A stretch of DNA of 41,392 bases, from the NCBI GenBank assembly GCA_030706015.1, contig JAUZPI010000039.1, positions 1 through 41,392 on the forward strand, written 5' to 3'. The position numbers and the translations under genes were made by a program. Shown piece after piece: positions 33,050 to 41,392 of the stretch. This DNA comes from Bacillota bacterium (GTDB taxonomy: Bacteria; Bacillota; Clostridia; Clostridiales; Clostridiaceae). Below the pieces are notes generated by a model. It saw only the letters and a list, made by a program, of their open reading frames with translations. It did not search any database and had not been told where the DNA came from. Within the stretch, counting starts at the first letter, position 1. Every line of letters starts with the position of its first letter.

Positions 33050-33484
33050 CTAATTTCCGTGTACATGTTCATGTATACATTCTGAATGAGTTTTCATTTC
33101 CCATGGTTCAAGTCCTACTGATTCTCTGTAGTTATTGATTGCTTTGTGTATAGCCTCTTCTGCTAGAACTGAACAATGCATTTTTATTGGTGGGAGGCCG
33201 TCTAGTGCATCAGCAACTGCTTTATTTGTAAGCTGCCATGCTTCATCAATAGTTTTTCCTTTTATAAGTTCTGTAGCCATACTAGATGATGCAATAGCAG
33301 AACCACATCCAAAGGTTTTAAACTTAACATCTTCAATTTTATTATCTACTACCTTAATATATATTTTCATTATATCTCCACATTGTGGATTTCCTACTTC
33401 TCCAACACCGTTAGCATCCTCTATTTCTCCAACATTTCTAGGATTTTTGAAATGATCCATAACCTTTTCACTATAATTCATCAT
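33050..33484 (-). CDS. iscU: Fe-S cluster scaffold IscU/NifU
   Basis: A 144-aa scaffold protein. Its three ligand cysteines are at 35 (GNPQCGD, with Asp37), 60 (TFGCGSA) and 104 (KMHCSVLA), the order found in IscU/NifU-N. It receives sulfur from IscS and builds 2Fe-2S or 4Fe-4S clusters. The C-terminal extension ends with a His-rich stretch and an extra cysteine (SECIHEHVHGN), which may bind metal. Two ATG codons stand in tandem; the first is used because its distance to GAGGGG is 10 bases. The gene starts three bases after iscS ends. Confidence 0.95.
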   Translation of the reverse strand: MMNYSEKVMDHFKNPRNVGEIEDANGVGEVGNPQCGDIMKIYIKVVDNKIEDVKFKTFGCGSAIASSSMATELIKGKTIDEAWQLTNKAVADALDGLPPIKMHCSVLAEEAIHKAINNYRESVGLEPWEMKTHSECIHEHVHGN

Positions 33485-33486
33485 AA

Positions 33487-34674
33487 TTATTTATCCCCTC
33501 TCTTTAAGAAATCTTCCCATAATGGTGACATATCTCTTAGTCTTTTAACTATTTTCGGTAATACTTCTAAAACATAATCTACATCCTCTTCTGTGCTGCC
33601 TTCACCAAGACTTAGTCTTAATGAACCGTGAGCTGTTTCATGAGGTAATCCCATAGCTAGTAATACATGTGATGGATCTAAAGATCCTGATGCACAAGCA
33701 CTTCCAGTTGAAGCACATATACCTTCACTGTCTAATAAAAGCAATAACGCCTCTCCTTCTATACCGATAAAGCTGAAATTAACGTTACCTGGCATTCTTT
33801 TATCGCCTCTTGATCCATTCAACTTTGCATATGGAATTTTTTCAAATATACCATCTATTAATTTATCTCTTAGTTTTGTTAATCTTTCTGAATCTTCTTT
33901 CATGTGTTCAAGAGCTAATTCTAGAGCTTTTCCCATACCAACAATAGAAGCTATATTTTCAGTACTTGCTCTCTTTCCTCTTTCTTGACCTCCACCATGA
34001 ATTAGATTATCTATCTTGACACCTTTTCTTATGTATAAAGCACCTACTCCCTTTGGACCATAGAACTTATGAGCAGCCATAGAAAGTAAATCAATATTCA
34101 TTTCTTTAACATCTATGTGTACATGTCCTGTTGCTTGAACAGCATCAGTGTGGAAAAGTACCTTTTTCTCCTTGCAGATTGCTCCTATTTCTTTTATAGG
34201 CTGTATTGTTCCCACTTCATTATTTGCGAACATAACTGATACTAATATTGTCTTATCAGTTATGGCATTTTTTAATTCTTCTAAATTTATAAAACCTTCT
34301 TCATCTACTGAAAGATAAGTTATTTCAAAACCATTTCGTGCCAAAAACTTACAAGTTTCTTCAATAGCATGGTGTTCTATTTTGGTTGTTATAATGTGAT
34401 TTCCTTTGTTCTTATTTGCAAAAGCTATTCCTTTTAACGCCCAGTTATCAGCTTCGCAGCCTCCACCAGTGAAATAAACTTCGCTTCTATCTGCATTAAT
34501 TGCCTTAGCAACTACTGCTCTGCTTTCATCTATAGCATTTTTTGTATCTCTAGCTATTGAATACAATGAGGAAGGATTTCCAAAATATTTAGTGTAATAA
34601 GGCATCATAGCCTCAACAACTTCAGGCTTAACAAAAGTAGTTGCCGCATAATCTAAATAAACTGTCTTTTCCAT
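33487..34674 (-). CDS. iscS: Cysteine desulfurase IscS/NifS
   Basis: A 395-aa PLP enzyme converting cysteine to alanine and persulfide. PLP binding is shown by Lys203 (SMAAHKFYGPKG) and His101/His102 (IEHHAIEE); the catalytic cysteine loop is GICASTGSACASG with Cys327, and Cys320 nearby. The C-terminus is of normal length. It supplies sulfur to IscU and to MnmA, both downstream. Ribosome site AAGGAG. Only six bases separate it from iscR, so it is under IscR control. Confidence 0.96.
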   Translation of the reverse strand: MEKTVYLDYAATTFVKPEVVEAMMPYYTKYFGNPSSLYSIARDTKNAIDESRAVVAKAINADRSEVYFTGGGCEADNWALKGIAFANKNKGNHIITTKIEHHAIEETCKFLARNGFEITYLSVDEEGFINLEELKNAITDKTILVSVMFANNEVGTIQPIKEIGAICKEKKVLFHTDAVQATGHVHIDVKEMNIDLLSMAAHKFYGPKGVGALYIRKGVKIDNLIHGGGQERGKRASTENIASIVGMGKALELALEHMKEDSERLTKLRDKLIDGIFEKIPYAKLNGSRGDKRMPGNVNFSFIGIEGEALLLLLDSEGICASTGSACASGSLDPSHVLLAMGLPHETAHGSLRLSLGEGSTEEDVDYVLEVLPKIVKRLRDMSPLWEDFLKRGDK

Positions 34675-34680
34675 AATTAT

Positions 34681-35106
34681 TCACTCCTTAACTAATCTCA
34701 TGTTATTGTAGTCATCTACCATGTCCTGTAGTGTTATTGACTGAGTAACATTTTCAATACTCTCTTTAATTTTTGCCCATAATAGTCTGGTAGTACAGCA
34801 ACTGATATTATCACAAGTTCCTTCATCCAAGCATTCAGATATTTCAACCGGCCCCTCTAAAACATCCATTATTTGTGATACAGTTATTTCCGCTGGTGGC
34901 CTATTTAATATATATCCACCTTGTGCACCCCTTATACTTTTTACAAGCTGTGCTTTTCTCAAAGTAGAAAAGAGCTGCTCAAGATAATATTCAGAAATAT
35001 TTTGTCTTTCAGATATGCTTTTTATGGAAACAGGTTCTCCTCCATAATTAATTGCTAAATCTACCATAGCCTTAACTCCATATCGTCCTTTAGTAGATAA
35101 TTTCAT
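34681..35106 (-). CDS. iscR: Rrf2/IscR family Fe-S sensing regulator
   Basis: A 141-aa winged-helix repressor. The HTH is near residues 23-60 (EPVSIKSISERQNISEYYLE, then QLFSTLRKAQLV) with the wing SIRGAQGGYIL. Cysteines at 92, 98 and 104 (in ECLDEGTCDNISCC) coincide with the numbering of the 2Fe-2S ligands of E. coli IscR, and an extra Cys103 is present, so it should hold a cluster and sense Fe-S demand. It heads the operon iscR-iscS-iscU-mnmA and probably represses it through the dyad around the promoter. A role in cysteine metabolism (CymR-like) is less likely because of the cysteines. Confidence 0.93.
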   Translation of the reverse strand: MKLSTKGRYGVKAMVDLAINYGGEPVSIKSISERQNISEYYLEQLFSTLRKAQLVKSIRGAQGGYILNRPPAEITVSQIMDVLEGPVEISECLDEGTCDNISCCTTRLLWAKIKESIENVTQSITLQDMVDDYNNMRLVKE

Positions 35107-35134
35107 TTTTTCACTCCTTTTAATGTTGAGTGTT

Positions 35135-35183
35135 TTACTAGACTTTATACAATAATAATAACAAAGTAGAGTAATATTGTCAA
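35135..35183 (-). promoter_or_regulatory. iscR operon promoter with flanking dyad
   Basis: TTGACA (35183-35178) and TATTAT (35160-35155) with a 17-base spacer. TTACTCTACTTT (35174-35163) and AAAGTCTAGTAA (35146-35135) are near-perfect inverted copies around the -10 box and are candidate IscR half-sites. Confidence 0.7.
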
Positions 35184-35256
35184 CAATAAATTAGCAATAT
35201 TTCATATATTTTTTATCATTTTATCAATACGAATGATATGTTTTTGCGAAAATATC

Positions 35257-35294
35257 AAAAACAGCTTACGATTATTAATAATCGTAAGCTGTTT
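35257..35294 (-). terminator. Terminator of gltB-gltD
   Basis: A perfect 19-bp palindrome arm pair (35257-35275 and 35276-35294, with the innermost bases forming the loop), ending in T-runs on both strands. The plus-strand side could also block transcription toward gltD. Confidence 0.9.
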
Positions 35295-35319
35295 TTTATT
35301 ATTAGCTATTATTTTAATA

Positions 35320-36756
35320 TTAACCTCTTAGGGAAGTTTCACCCATTAAGTATTTATCTACACTCTTTGCAGCTCTTCTTCCATCATTTATAGCCCATAC
35401 TACAAGTGATTGACCTTTTCTCATATCTCCAGCTACAAATATGCCTTCTTCGCTAGTCATATAGTTTTCGTCACCAGATACATTTCCTCTTTGGTCTAAT
35501 TTTAATCCTAAATCATTAACCATTCCTTCATGTTGAGGATGTACGAATCCCATAGCAAGTAGAACCAACTCAACTGGTCTTTCAAATTCAGTACCTGGAA
35601 TTTCTTCCATTACCATTCTGCCAGTGCTATCTTTTTTCCACTCAACTCTAACACCTTGGATAGATGTAATTTTTCCATTTTCTCCAATGAATTTCTTAGT
35701 TGAAACACACCAGTCTCTTTCGCATCCTTCTTCATGAGATGTTGAAGTTTTAAGAGTTCTTGGATATTCTGGCCAAGGCATTGTATCATCTCTCTCAGTT
35801 GGTGGCTTAGGCATAATTTCTATTTGATAAACACCTTTTGCACCATGTCTTACAGAAGTACCGATACAGTCTGAACCTGTATCACCACCGCCTATAACAA
35901 GAACATTTTTGCCTTCAGCTGTTATCTCTTTTCCATTAATAGTCTTACCAGCAACTCTTCTATTTTGTTGTGATAAGAAGTCTACAGCAAAGTGTATACC
36001 CTCAAGTTCTCTTCCTTCAATATTTATATCTCTTGGAATAGTAGATCCTCCAGTTAATACAACTGCATCGAAGTTTTTCTTAAGGTCTTCTACACTATAA
36101 TCCACACCAACATTTACGCTAGTTCTGAATTCAATTCCTTCTTCTTTCATAAGGTCTACTCTTCTATCAATAACCCATTTTTCAAGCTTGAAATCTGGAA
36201 TACCATATCTTAATAATCCACCAACTTCATCAGCTCTTTCAAATACAGTTACTAAGTGACCAACAGAATTTAATTCTGCCGCAACTGCAAGTCCTGCTGG
36301 ACCTGATCCTACTACTGCAACTTTTTTACCTGTTCTAACTTTAGGAGGATTTGCTTTTATAGTACCTTGTTCATAAGCTTTTTCAATTATAGAAAGTTCA
36401 ATTTCTCTTATGGAAACAGGTAATCTGTTTACGCCTAAAGTACATGCACCTTCACAAATTGCTGGACATACTCTTCCAGTAAACTCTGAAAAATTACTAG
36501 TTAAGCTTAATCTATTATAAGCTTTTTCCCATTCTCCCTTGTATACCATATCATTCCAATCTGGCATCAAGTTACCTATTGGGCAACCCCAGGAACAAAA
36601 TGGAGTACCACAGTCCATACATCTTGCTCCTTGGTTTTTCAATGTTTCTTCATCCATTTTCTTATAAACATCTTTATAGTCGTTTATTCTTTCTTTAACT
36701 GGACGCTTTTTAGAAGTTTCTCTATCAAATTCTTTAAATCCTGTTACTTTTCCCAT
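35320..36756 (-). CDS. gltD: Glutamate synthase (NADPH) small subunit
   Basis: A 478-aa flavoprotein. The N-terminal region has cysteine groups for two 4Fe-4S clusters: CMDCGTPFCSWGCPIGN (42-58) and CPAICEGACTLG (about 96-107). Two Rossmann domains follow: VAVVGSGPAGLAVAAEL (FAD) and VLVIGGGDTGSDCIGT (NAD(P)H), and the FAD-binding end IFVAGDMRKGQSLVVWAI. It passes electrons from NAD(P)H to the large subunit, completing glutamate synthesis from glutamine and 2-oxoglutarate. It lies 14 bases after gltB. The ribosome site is GGGGGTG. Confidence 0.96.
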   Translation of the reverse strand: MGKVTGFKEFDRETSKKRPVKERINDYKDVYKKMDEETLKNQGARCMDCGTPFCSWGCPIGNLMPDWNDMVYKGEWEKAYNRLSLTSNFSEFTGRVCPAICEGACTLGVNRLPVSIREIELSIIEKAYEQGTIKANPPKVRTGKKVAVVGSGPAGLAVAAELNSVGHLVTVFERADEVGGLLRYGIPDFKLEKWVIDRRVDLMKEEGIEFRTSVNVGVDYSVEDLKKNFDAVVLTGGSTIPRDINIEGRELEGIHFAVDFLSQQNRRVAGKTINGKEITAEGKNVLVIGGGDTGSDCIGTSVRHGAKGVYQIEIMPKPPTERDDTMPWPEYPRTLKTSTSHEEGCERDWCVSTKKFIGENGKITSIQGVRVEWKKDSTGRMVMEEIPGTEFERPVELVLLAMGFVHPQHEGMVNDLGLKLDQRGNVSGDENYMTSEEGIFVAGDMRKGQSLVVWAINDGRRAAKSVDKYLMGETSLRG

Positions 36757-36770
36757 TACAACAACACCCC

Positions 36771-39700
36771 CTACATATTTGAAGCCGCAGCTTCTGCTTT
36801 CATTTTTTCAAGTACAGCCTTATATGCAGTAGGTATAACCTTCTTAAATTTAGCTTTATAAGCTTCCCAGTTATCTAAGATGTTCTTTGCCTGTGCACTG
36901 TTAGTGTTGTCATAATGTTCTTTTATAATATTATATAATGCTTTTTCATCATCTTGATCTGTAATAGGATCAATTTCAACCATTTCCATGTTGCATTTTT
37001 CATTAAAGTCTCCAGCATTATCTAGAACATAAGCTATTCCGCCGCTCATACCTGCTGCAAAGTTTCTTCCTGTGTTACCTATAATAACAGCAACTCCGCC
37101 TGTCATGTATTCACAACAGTGATCACCAACACCTTCAACAACTGCTACTGCACCACTATTTCTTACTGCAAAACGCTCACCAACTATACCATTTATAAAT
37201 ACTTTACCAGATGTTGCTCCGTAAAGAATTGTATTACCTGCTATAACATTTTCGTTTTGAGCAAATGTTGCTTTTGATGGAGTTTTAATTACTATCTTAG
37301 CACCTGAAAGTCCTTTACCAACATAGTCATTTGCTTCACCCTCAAGTACAAGTGTAAGACCCTTAGCTCCAAATGCACCAAAGCTTTGTCCAGCTGAACC
37401 TGTAAAGTTTAATTTAATAGTATCATCTGCTAATCCTTCACTTCCATGAAGTTTTGCAATTTTTCCACTTAACATAGTTCCAACAGAACGATTTACATTC
37501 TTTATTTCAAAATTACCAACAACAGCTTTCTTTTCTTCAAGAGCTGGAGCAGCAAATTTAATTAATTTATTATCAAGACAATGTTCTAAACCATGGTCTT
37601 GTGAAATTACACAGTATGGCTTAATTCTCTTTGGCATATCAGGCTTGTAAAGTATGCTTGATAAATCAAGTCCTTTAGCCTTCCAATGATCGATAGTCTT
37701 CTTAGATTCTATCTTATCTACTCTACCAACCATTTCATTTATTGTTCTAAATCCTAATTTAGCCATTAATTCTCTTACTTCTTGTGCTATAAATGTAAAG
37801 AAGTTAACTACATATTCTGGCTTACCCTTGAAGTTCTTTCTAAGTTCAGGATCTTGAGTTGCTATACCCATATCACAAGTATTTAGGTGGCAGTTTCTAA
37901 GCATTGTACATCCTAAAACTACTAATGCAGTAGTAGCAAATCCAAATTCCTCAGCACCAAGAAGTGCAGCTATAATAACGTCTCTACCTGTCTTTAATTG
38001 TCCATCAGTTTGAACAATTACTCTGCTTCTTAAGTCATTTAGTAGAAGTACTTGTTGAGTTTCAGCAAGTCCAAGTTCCCATGGAAGACCTGCATGTTTT
38101 ATTGATGAAACTGGTGATGCTCCAGTACCTCCATCATGACCACTTATAAGAATAACATCAGAATGTGCCTTAGCAACACCAGCTGCTACTGTACCTACAC
38201 CAACTTCTGAAACCAGCTTAACACTTACTCTTGAAGAAGGATTTACATTCTTCAAATCAAAGATTAATTGAGCTAAATCTTCAATAGAATAAATATCATG
38301 ATGTGGTGGTGGTGATATAAGATCTATTCCAGGAGTTGAATGTCTTAATTTCGCAATGTTAACATCAACTTTCTTACCTGGTAACTGTCCACCTTCACCT
38401 GGTTTTGCTCCTTGAGCCATCTTAATTTGAAGTTCATCTGCATTTACTAAATATTCAGCTGTTACACCAAATCTAGCAGACGCAATTTGTTTTATTGAAC
38501 TTCTTCTTAAATCACCGTTGTCATCTGGGGTAAATCTAGCTGGATCTTCTCCACCTTCACCAGTGTTACTTCTTCCACCAAGTCTGTTCATAGCTATTGC
38601 AATAGTTTCATGGGCTTCTTTACTGATAGAACCCATAGACATTGCACCTGTACAGAATCTCTTAACAATTTCACTTACTGGTTCTACTTCTTCTATTGGA
38701 ATTTCGTTTCCAAACTTAAGATCGAATAATCCTCTTATTGTACACAAATTCTTATCTTGTTCATTGATAGCTTTTGCGTACTCCTTATAAAGTCCATAAT
38801 TGCTTGTTCTAGTAGCAACCTGAAGTTTATATAATGTTTCAGGATTGAATAAATGGAATTCTCCATCTTTTCTCCAAGCATATTTTCCACCCACCTCTAA
38901 TTCTGAAACAGGTTTTCTAAGCTTGTTAAATGCATTTTTATGTCTTGCTAATATCTCTTCAGCTACTTCATCTATGCCGATACCACCAATTCTTGATGGT
39001 GTTCCTTCAAAATAATCATTTATAAACTGTTCATTTAAACCAATTGCTTCAAAGATTTGTGCGCCATGATAGCTTCTAAGAGTAGATATACCCATCTTTG
39101 ATAGTATCTTCAATAAACCATGGTTTACAGCGTCTGCAAAATTAAACTTAGCTTCATCTGCTGTTACACCGCTTAAATCACCGTCTTTAAGTAATTGATC
39201 TATAGTTTGGAATGCTAAATATGGGTTAACAGCTGTTGCACCATATCCAAGAAGTAATGCAAAATGCATAGTTTCTCTTGCTTCTCCAGTTTCCACTATT
39301 ATTGAAACCTTTGTACGTGTCTTTTCTTTAATCAAATGATGTTGTACTGCTGATACTGCAAGTAAGCTTGGTATAGCAGCTTCATATGCATCAACATTCT
39401 TGTCACTAAGAACTAATACATTGTAGCCTTCTTCTATTCTCTTAGACGCTCTTTCACAGATTGCCTTAAGTGCTTCTTTAAAACCTTCTACCCCTGCATC
39501 ATACTTAAATGTGATTGGAATAGTAGTAGTTTTAAAGTCCTTATTTTTTAAGCTTTTAATCTTTGCCATATCCAAATCAGATAGAATAGGTCCATCAATT
39601 TGAATAAATGGTTTTCCTGCTAAGTCTTTATCCAATATATTTTCTTGAGTTCCTATATAATTCATAAGAGATGTTACAAGTTCTTCTCTTATTGGATCTA

Positions 39701-41294
39701 TAGGTGGATTTGTAACTTGAGCAAATAATTGCTTGAAGTAAGCAAATAACAATTGAGATTTATTTGATAAAACTGCTAATGGAGTATCGTTACCCATTGA
39801 GCCAATAGGTTCTTTACCAGTTTTCGCCATAGGTCCTATTATAACCTTTAGATCTTCTAGTGAATATCCATAAGCTTGATGCTTTTCTTTTAATGATTCA
39901 GGATTAACTTCAGTTTCTTCAACGATACCTTCAAATTGATCAAGTTTATATTTGTTAGCTTCAACCATTTCTACGTATGGTTTTTCTTCAAAAACATAAT
40001 TCTTTATTTCAGCGTCTTCTATTATTCTTCCTTCTTTTGTATCAATTAAGAACATCTTACCAGGTTGTAGTCTTCCATTTCTTTCTATCTCTTCAGGTGC
40101 AAATTTTAATACACCTGCTTCAGAAGCAACTACAGCAAGTCCACTCTTTGTAATTACATATCTAGCTGGTCTTAATCCATTTCTATCTAATGTAGCACCA
40201 ATTTGCACACCATCAGTAAAGCCTACTGCAGCTGGACCATCCCAAGGCTCAATTAGAGAACCGTGATATTCAAAGAATGCTCTTTCTTCTTCACTTATTC
40301 CTTTGTTTGCTTCCCAAGCTTCTGGGATTAACATCATAGCTGAATGAGTTAAAGTTCTTCCATCCTTAACTAACAGTTCAAACATGTTATCTAAAGAAGC
40401 TGAGTCAGATCCACTTGTATTTACTATAGGGAATAATTTTTCAATTTTTTCTCCAAATACTTTTGATTTTAGCACGCCTTCTCTTGCGTTCATCCAGTTT
40501 CTATTACCTCTAATAGTGTTTATTTCCCCGTTGTGTGCTAAATATCTAAATGGTTGAGCCAAATCCCAAGTTGGGAACGTATTAGTACTATATCTTTGAT
40601 GTACTAAAGCTAATGCACTTTTGAAGTTGCTGTTAGTAAGATCTAAATAATAACCATCTATTTGTTCTGCTAACAATAGACCTTTATATACAATAGTTTT
40701 ACTTGATAAGCTGCATATATAGAAATAATCTGAGCTTACAGCCACTAATCTCTTAACTTCACTTTCAGCTCTCTTTCTTATAATATAAAGCTTAGTTTCA
40801 AACTCTTCTTCTGTACATCCGCATTTTTCGATAAATATTTGTCTTATGATAGGTTCAGTTCCTCTTGCAGTAACTCCAATACCGCTGTTATCTCTAGGAA
40901 CATCTCTCCATCCTAGCACTTTTTGTCCTTCTTCTTCTACAGCTCTTTCAAATATACCTTCACATTGATGTCTAAGTGCTGTCTCTTTTGGTAAGAATGT
41001 CATACCTACTGCATACTCACCGGAATTAGGAAGCTCTATGCCTATATTATCACAACTTATTTTAAAGAATTCATGTGGTATTTGCACAAGTATACCAGCA
41101 CCATCACCAGTATTCTTATCTGCACCTACCGCCCCCCTATGTGTTAAATTAACTAATATCTCAATACCTTTTTTAACTATGTCATGAGTTTTTTCACCTT
41201 TTATATTTGCAATAAAACCTATTCCACAGTTGTCTTTTTCAAATGCAGGATCATATAAACCCTGTTTTTCAGGATATCCTACGCTATAGCTCAT
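36771..41294 (-). CDS. gltB: Glutamate synthase large subunit
   Basis: A 1507-aa protein; ATG 41294 is chosen because GGGGG lies 9 bases before it, whereas the longer frame to 41369 has none. Met1-Asn22 would be a propeptide, as in other GltB proteins: Cys23 (DNCGIGF) becomes the N-terminal nucleophile of the glutaminase domain, which runs to about 420. The central domain is followed by the FMN/2-oxoglutarate domain (GDLRRSSIKQIASARFG; GAKPGEGGQLPG; HDGGTGASP) and a 3Fe-4S cluster region, CTMLRNCHLNTCDMG. The C-terminal glutamate-synthase helix domain contains repeated Gly motifs (GNTILYGATSGKVFINGIVG). Expected to be ammonia-responsive; the 98 bases upstream show an inverted ATAAG/CTTAT but no clear promoter or riboswitch. 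Confidence 0.97.
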   Translation of the reverse strand: MSYSVGYPEKQGLYDPAFEKDNCGIGFIANIKGEKTHDIVKKGIEILVNLTHRGAVGADKNTGDGAGILVQIPHEFFKISCDNIGIELPNSGEYAVGMTFLPKETALRHQCEGIFERAVEEEGQKVLGWRDVPRDNSGIGVTARGTEPIIRQIFIEKCGCTEEEFETKLYIIRKRAESEVKRLVAVSSDYFYICSLSSKTIVYKGLLLAEQIDGYYLDLTNSNFKSALALVHQRYSTNTFPTWDLAQPFRYLAHNGEINTIRGNRNWMNAREGVLKSKVFGEKIEKLFPIVNTSGSDSASLDNMFELLVKDGRTLTHSAMMLIPEAWEANKGISEEERAFFEYHGSLIEPWDGPAAVGFTDGVQIGATLDRNGLRPARYVITKSGLAVVASEAGVLKFAPEEIERNGRLQPGKMFLIDTKEGRIIEDAEIKNYVFEEKPYVEMVEANKYKLDQFEGIVEETEVNPESLKEKHQAYGYSLEDLKVIIGPMAKTGKEPIGSMGNDTPLAVLSNKSQLLFAYFKQLFAQVTNPPIDPIREELVTSLMNYIGTQENILDKDLAGKPFIQIDGPILSDLDMAKIKSLKNKDFKTTTIPITFKYDAGVEGFKEALKAICERASKRIEEGYNVLVLSDKNVDAYEAAIPSLLAVSAVQHHLIKEKTRTKVSIIVETGEARETMHFALLLGYGATAVNPYLAFQTIDQLLKDGDLSGVTADEAKFNFADAVNHGLLKILSKMGISTLRSYHGAQIFEAIGLNEQFINDYFEGTPSRIGGIGIDEVAEEILARHKNAFNKLRKPVSELEVGGKYAWRKDGEFHLFNPETLYKLQVATRTSNYGLYKEYAKAINEQDKNLCTIRGLFDLKFGNEIPIEEVEPVSEIVKRFCTGAMSMGSISKEAHETIAIAMNRLGGRSNTGEGGEDPARFTPDDNGDLRRSSIKQIASARFGVTAEYLVNADELQIKMAQGAKPGEGGQLPGKKVDVNIAKLRHSTPGIDLISPPPHHDIYSIEDLAQLIFDLKNVNPSSRVSVKLVSEVGVGTVAAGVAKAHSDVILISGHDGGTGASPVSSIKHAGLPWELGLAETQQVLLLNDLRSRVIVQTDGQLKTGRDVIIAALLGAEEFGFATTALVVLGCTMLRNCHLNTCDMGIATQDPELRKNFKGKPEYVVNFFTFIAQEVRELMAKLGFRTINEMVGRVDKIESKKTIDHWKAKGLDLSSILYKPDMPKRIKPYCVISQDHGLEHCLDNKLIKFAAPALEEKKAVVGNFEIKNVNRSVGTMLSGKIAKLHGSEGLADDTIKLNFTGSAGQSFGAFGAKGLTLVLEGEANDYVGKGLSGAKIVIKTPSKATFAQNENVIAGNTILYGATSGKVFINGIVGERFAVRNSGAVAVVEGVGDHCCEYMTGGVAVIIGNTGRNFAAGMSGGIAYVLDNAGDFNEKCNMEMVEIDPITDQDDEKALYNIIKEHYDNTNSAQAKNILDNWEAYKAKFKKVIPTAYKAVLEKMKAEAAASNM

Positions 41295-41392
41295 TAAAAT
41301 AGCCCCCTTATCTATAGTCTTATTTTGATGTATGTAGTAAAAAATGTACGAAAATTTATAAGTATACATTCTTATAAATAAAAAACCTTGTC

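Noticed and set aside
41295..41392. T-box or other riboswitch before gltB
   Set aside because: No T-box motif, terminator pair or known riboswitch core is visible, and the upstream part is cut by the window end.
1..41392. tRNA or rRNA genes as attachment sites
   Set aside because: No cloverleaf or rRNA segment was noticed by eye; the only rRNA-like match is the short spacer-type box at 1764-1782. A tRNA scan would settle this.

Overview
The window is AT-rich Firmicute DNA, most likely Clostridium sensu stricto. Evidence for this: the sporulation factor sigK, an alaS gene under a T-box, ireB, RNase J, TypA, IscR/IscS/IscU/MnmA and GltB/GltD follow one another in an order that, from memory, resembles C. 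acetobutylicum and its relatives. Nearly all chromosomal genes lie on the minus strand.

Positions 1 to about 16714 are a mobile element whose far end lies outside the window. It holds a phage-type replication operon on the minus strand: a Cys-rich small protein, an XRE regulator, two small ORFs, an unknown 184-aa protein, a DUF2800 nuclease-like protein, a DUF2815 ssDNA-binding protein, a family A DNA polymerase and the N-terminus of a VapE-like primase/helicase. A lipoprotein gene with its own promoter and terminator sits inside the operon. At 7393-7728 a divergent control region with four similar operators separates this operon from a plus-strand block: XRE repressor, ImmA/IrrE-type peptidase and a 503-aa large serine recombinase.

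Between the recombinase and the element's end is a compact minus-strand operon with a near-consensus promoter: a 66-aa HTH protein, an unrecognised 501-aa protein and two different DUF262 proteins (443 and 752 aa), both with DGQQR motifs. No methyltransferase and no HNH/DUF1524 domain are visible. This is the best candidate for an undescribed (probably anti-phage) system. A C-terminal scrap of another serine recombinase lies between it and the chromosome.

The element is inserted in sigK. Codons 1-141 of sigma-K (17139 down to about 16715) read normally to Gly-Asn-Glu and then pass abruptly into foreign sequence. The 3' half must lie beyond the left edge. This is the arrangement of the skin elements of B. 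subtilis and C. difficile, so sporulation would require excision by the serine recombinase.

From 17207 to the right end is ordinary chromosome, in minus-strand order from right to left: gltB-gltD (glutamate synthase); iscR-iscS-iscU-mnmA (Fe-S assembly and tRNA thiolation, with its own promoter and a possible IscR site); a PRC-barrel protein and an AI-2E-type permease; T-box-alaS; ireB-ruvX-DUF1292; a Fur-family regulator and RNase J; typA with a hairpin leader; mltG; a TrmR/TrhP pair for wobble-uridine modification; a class B-like penicillin-binding protein; and the broken sigK. No rRNA, tRNA or CRISPR array was seen.
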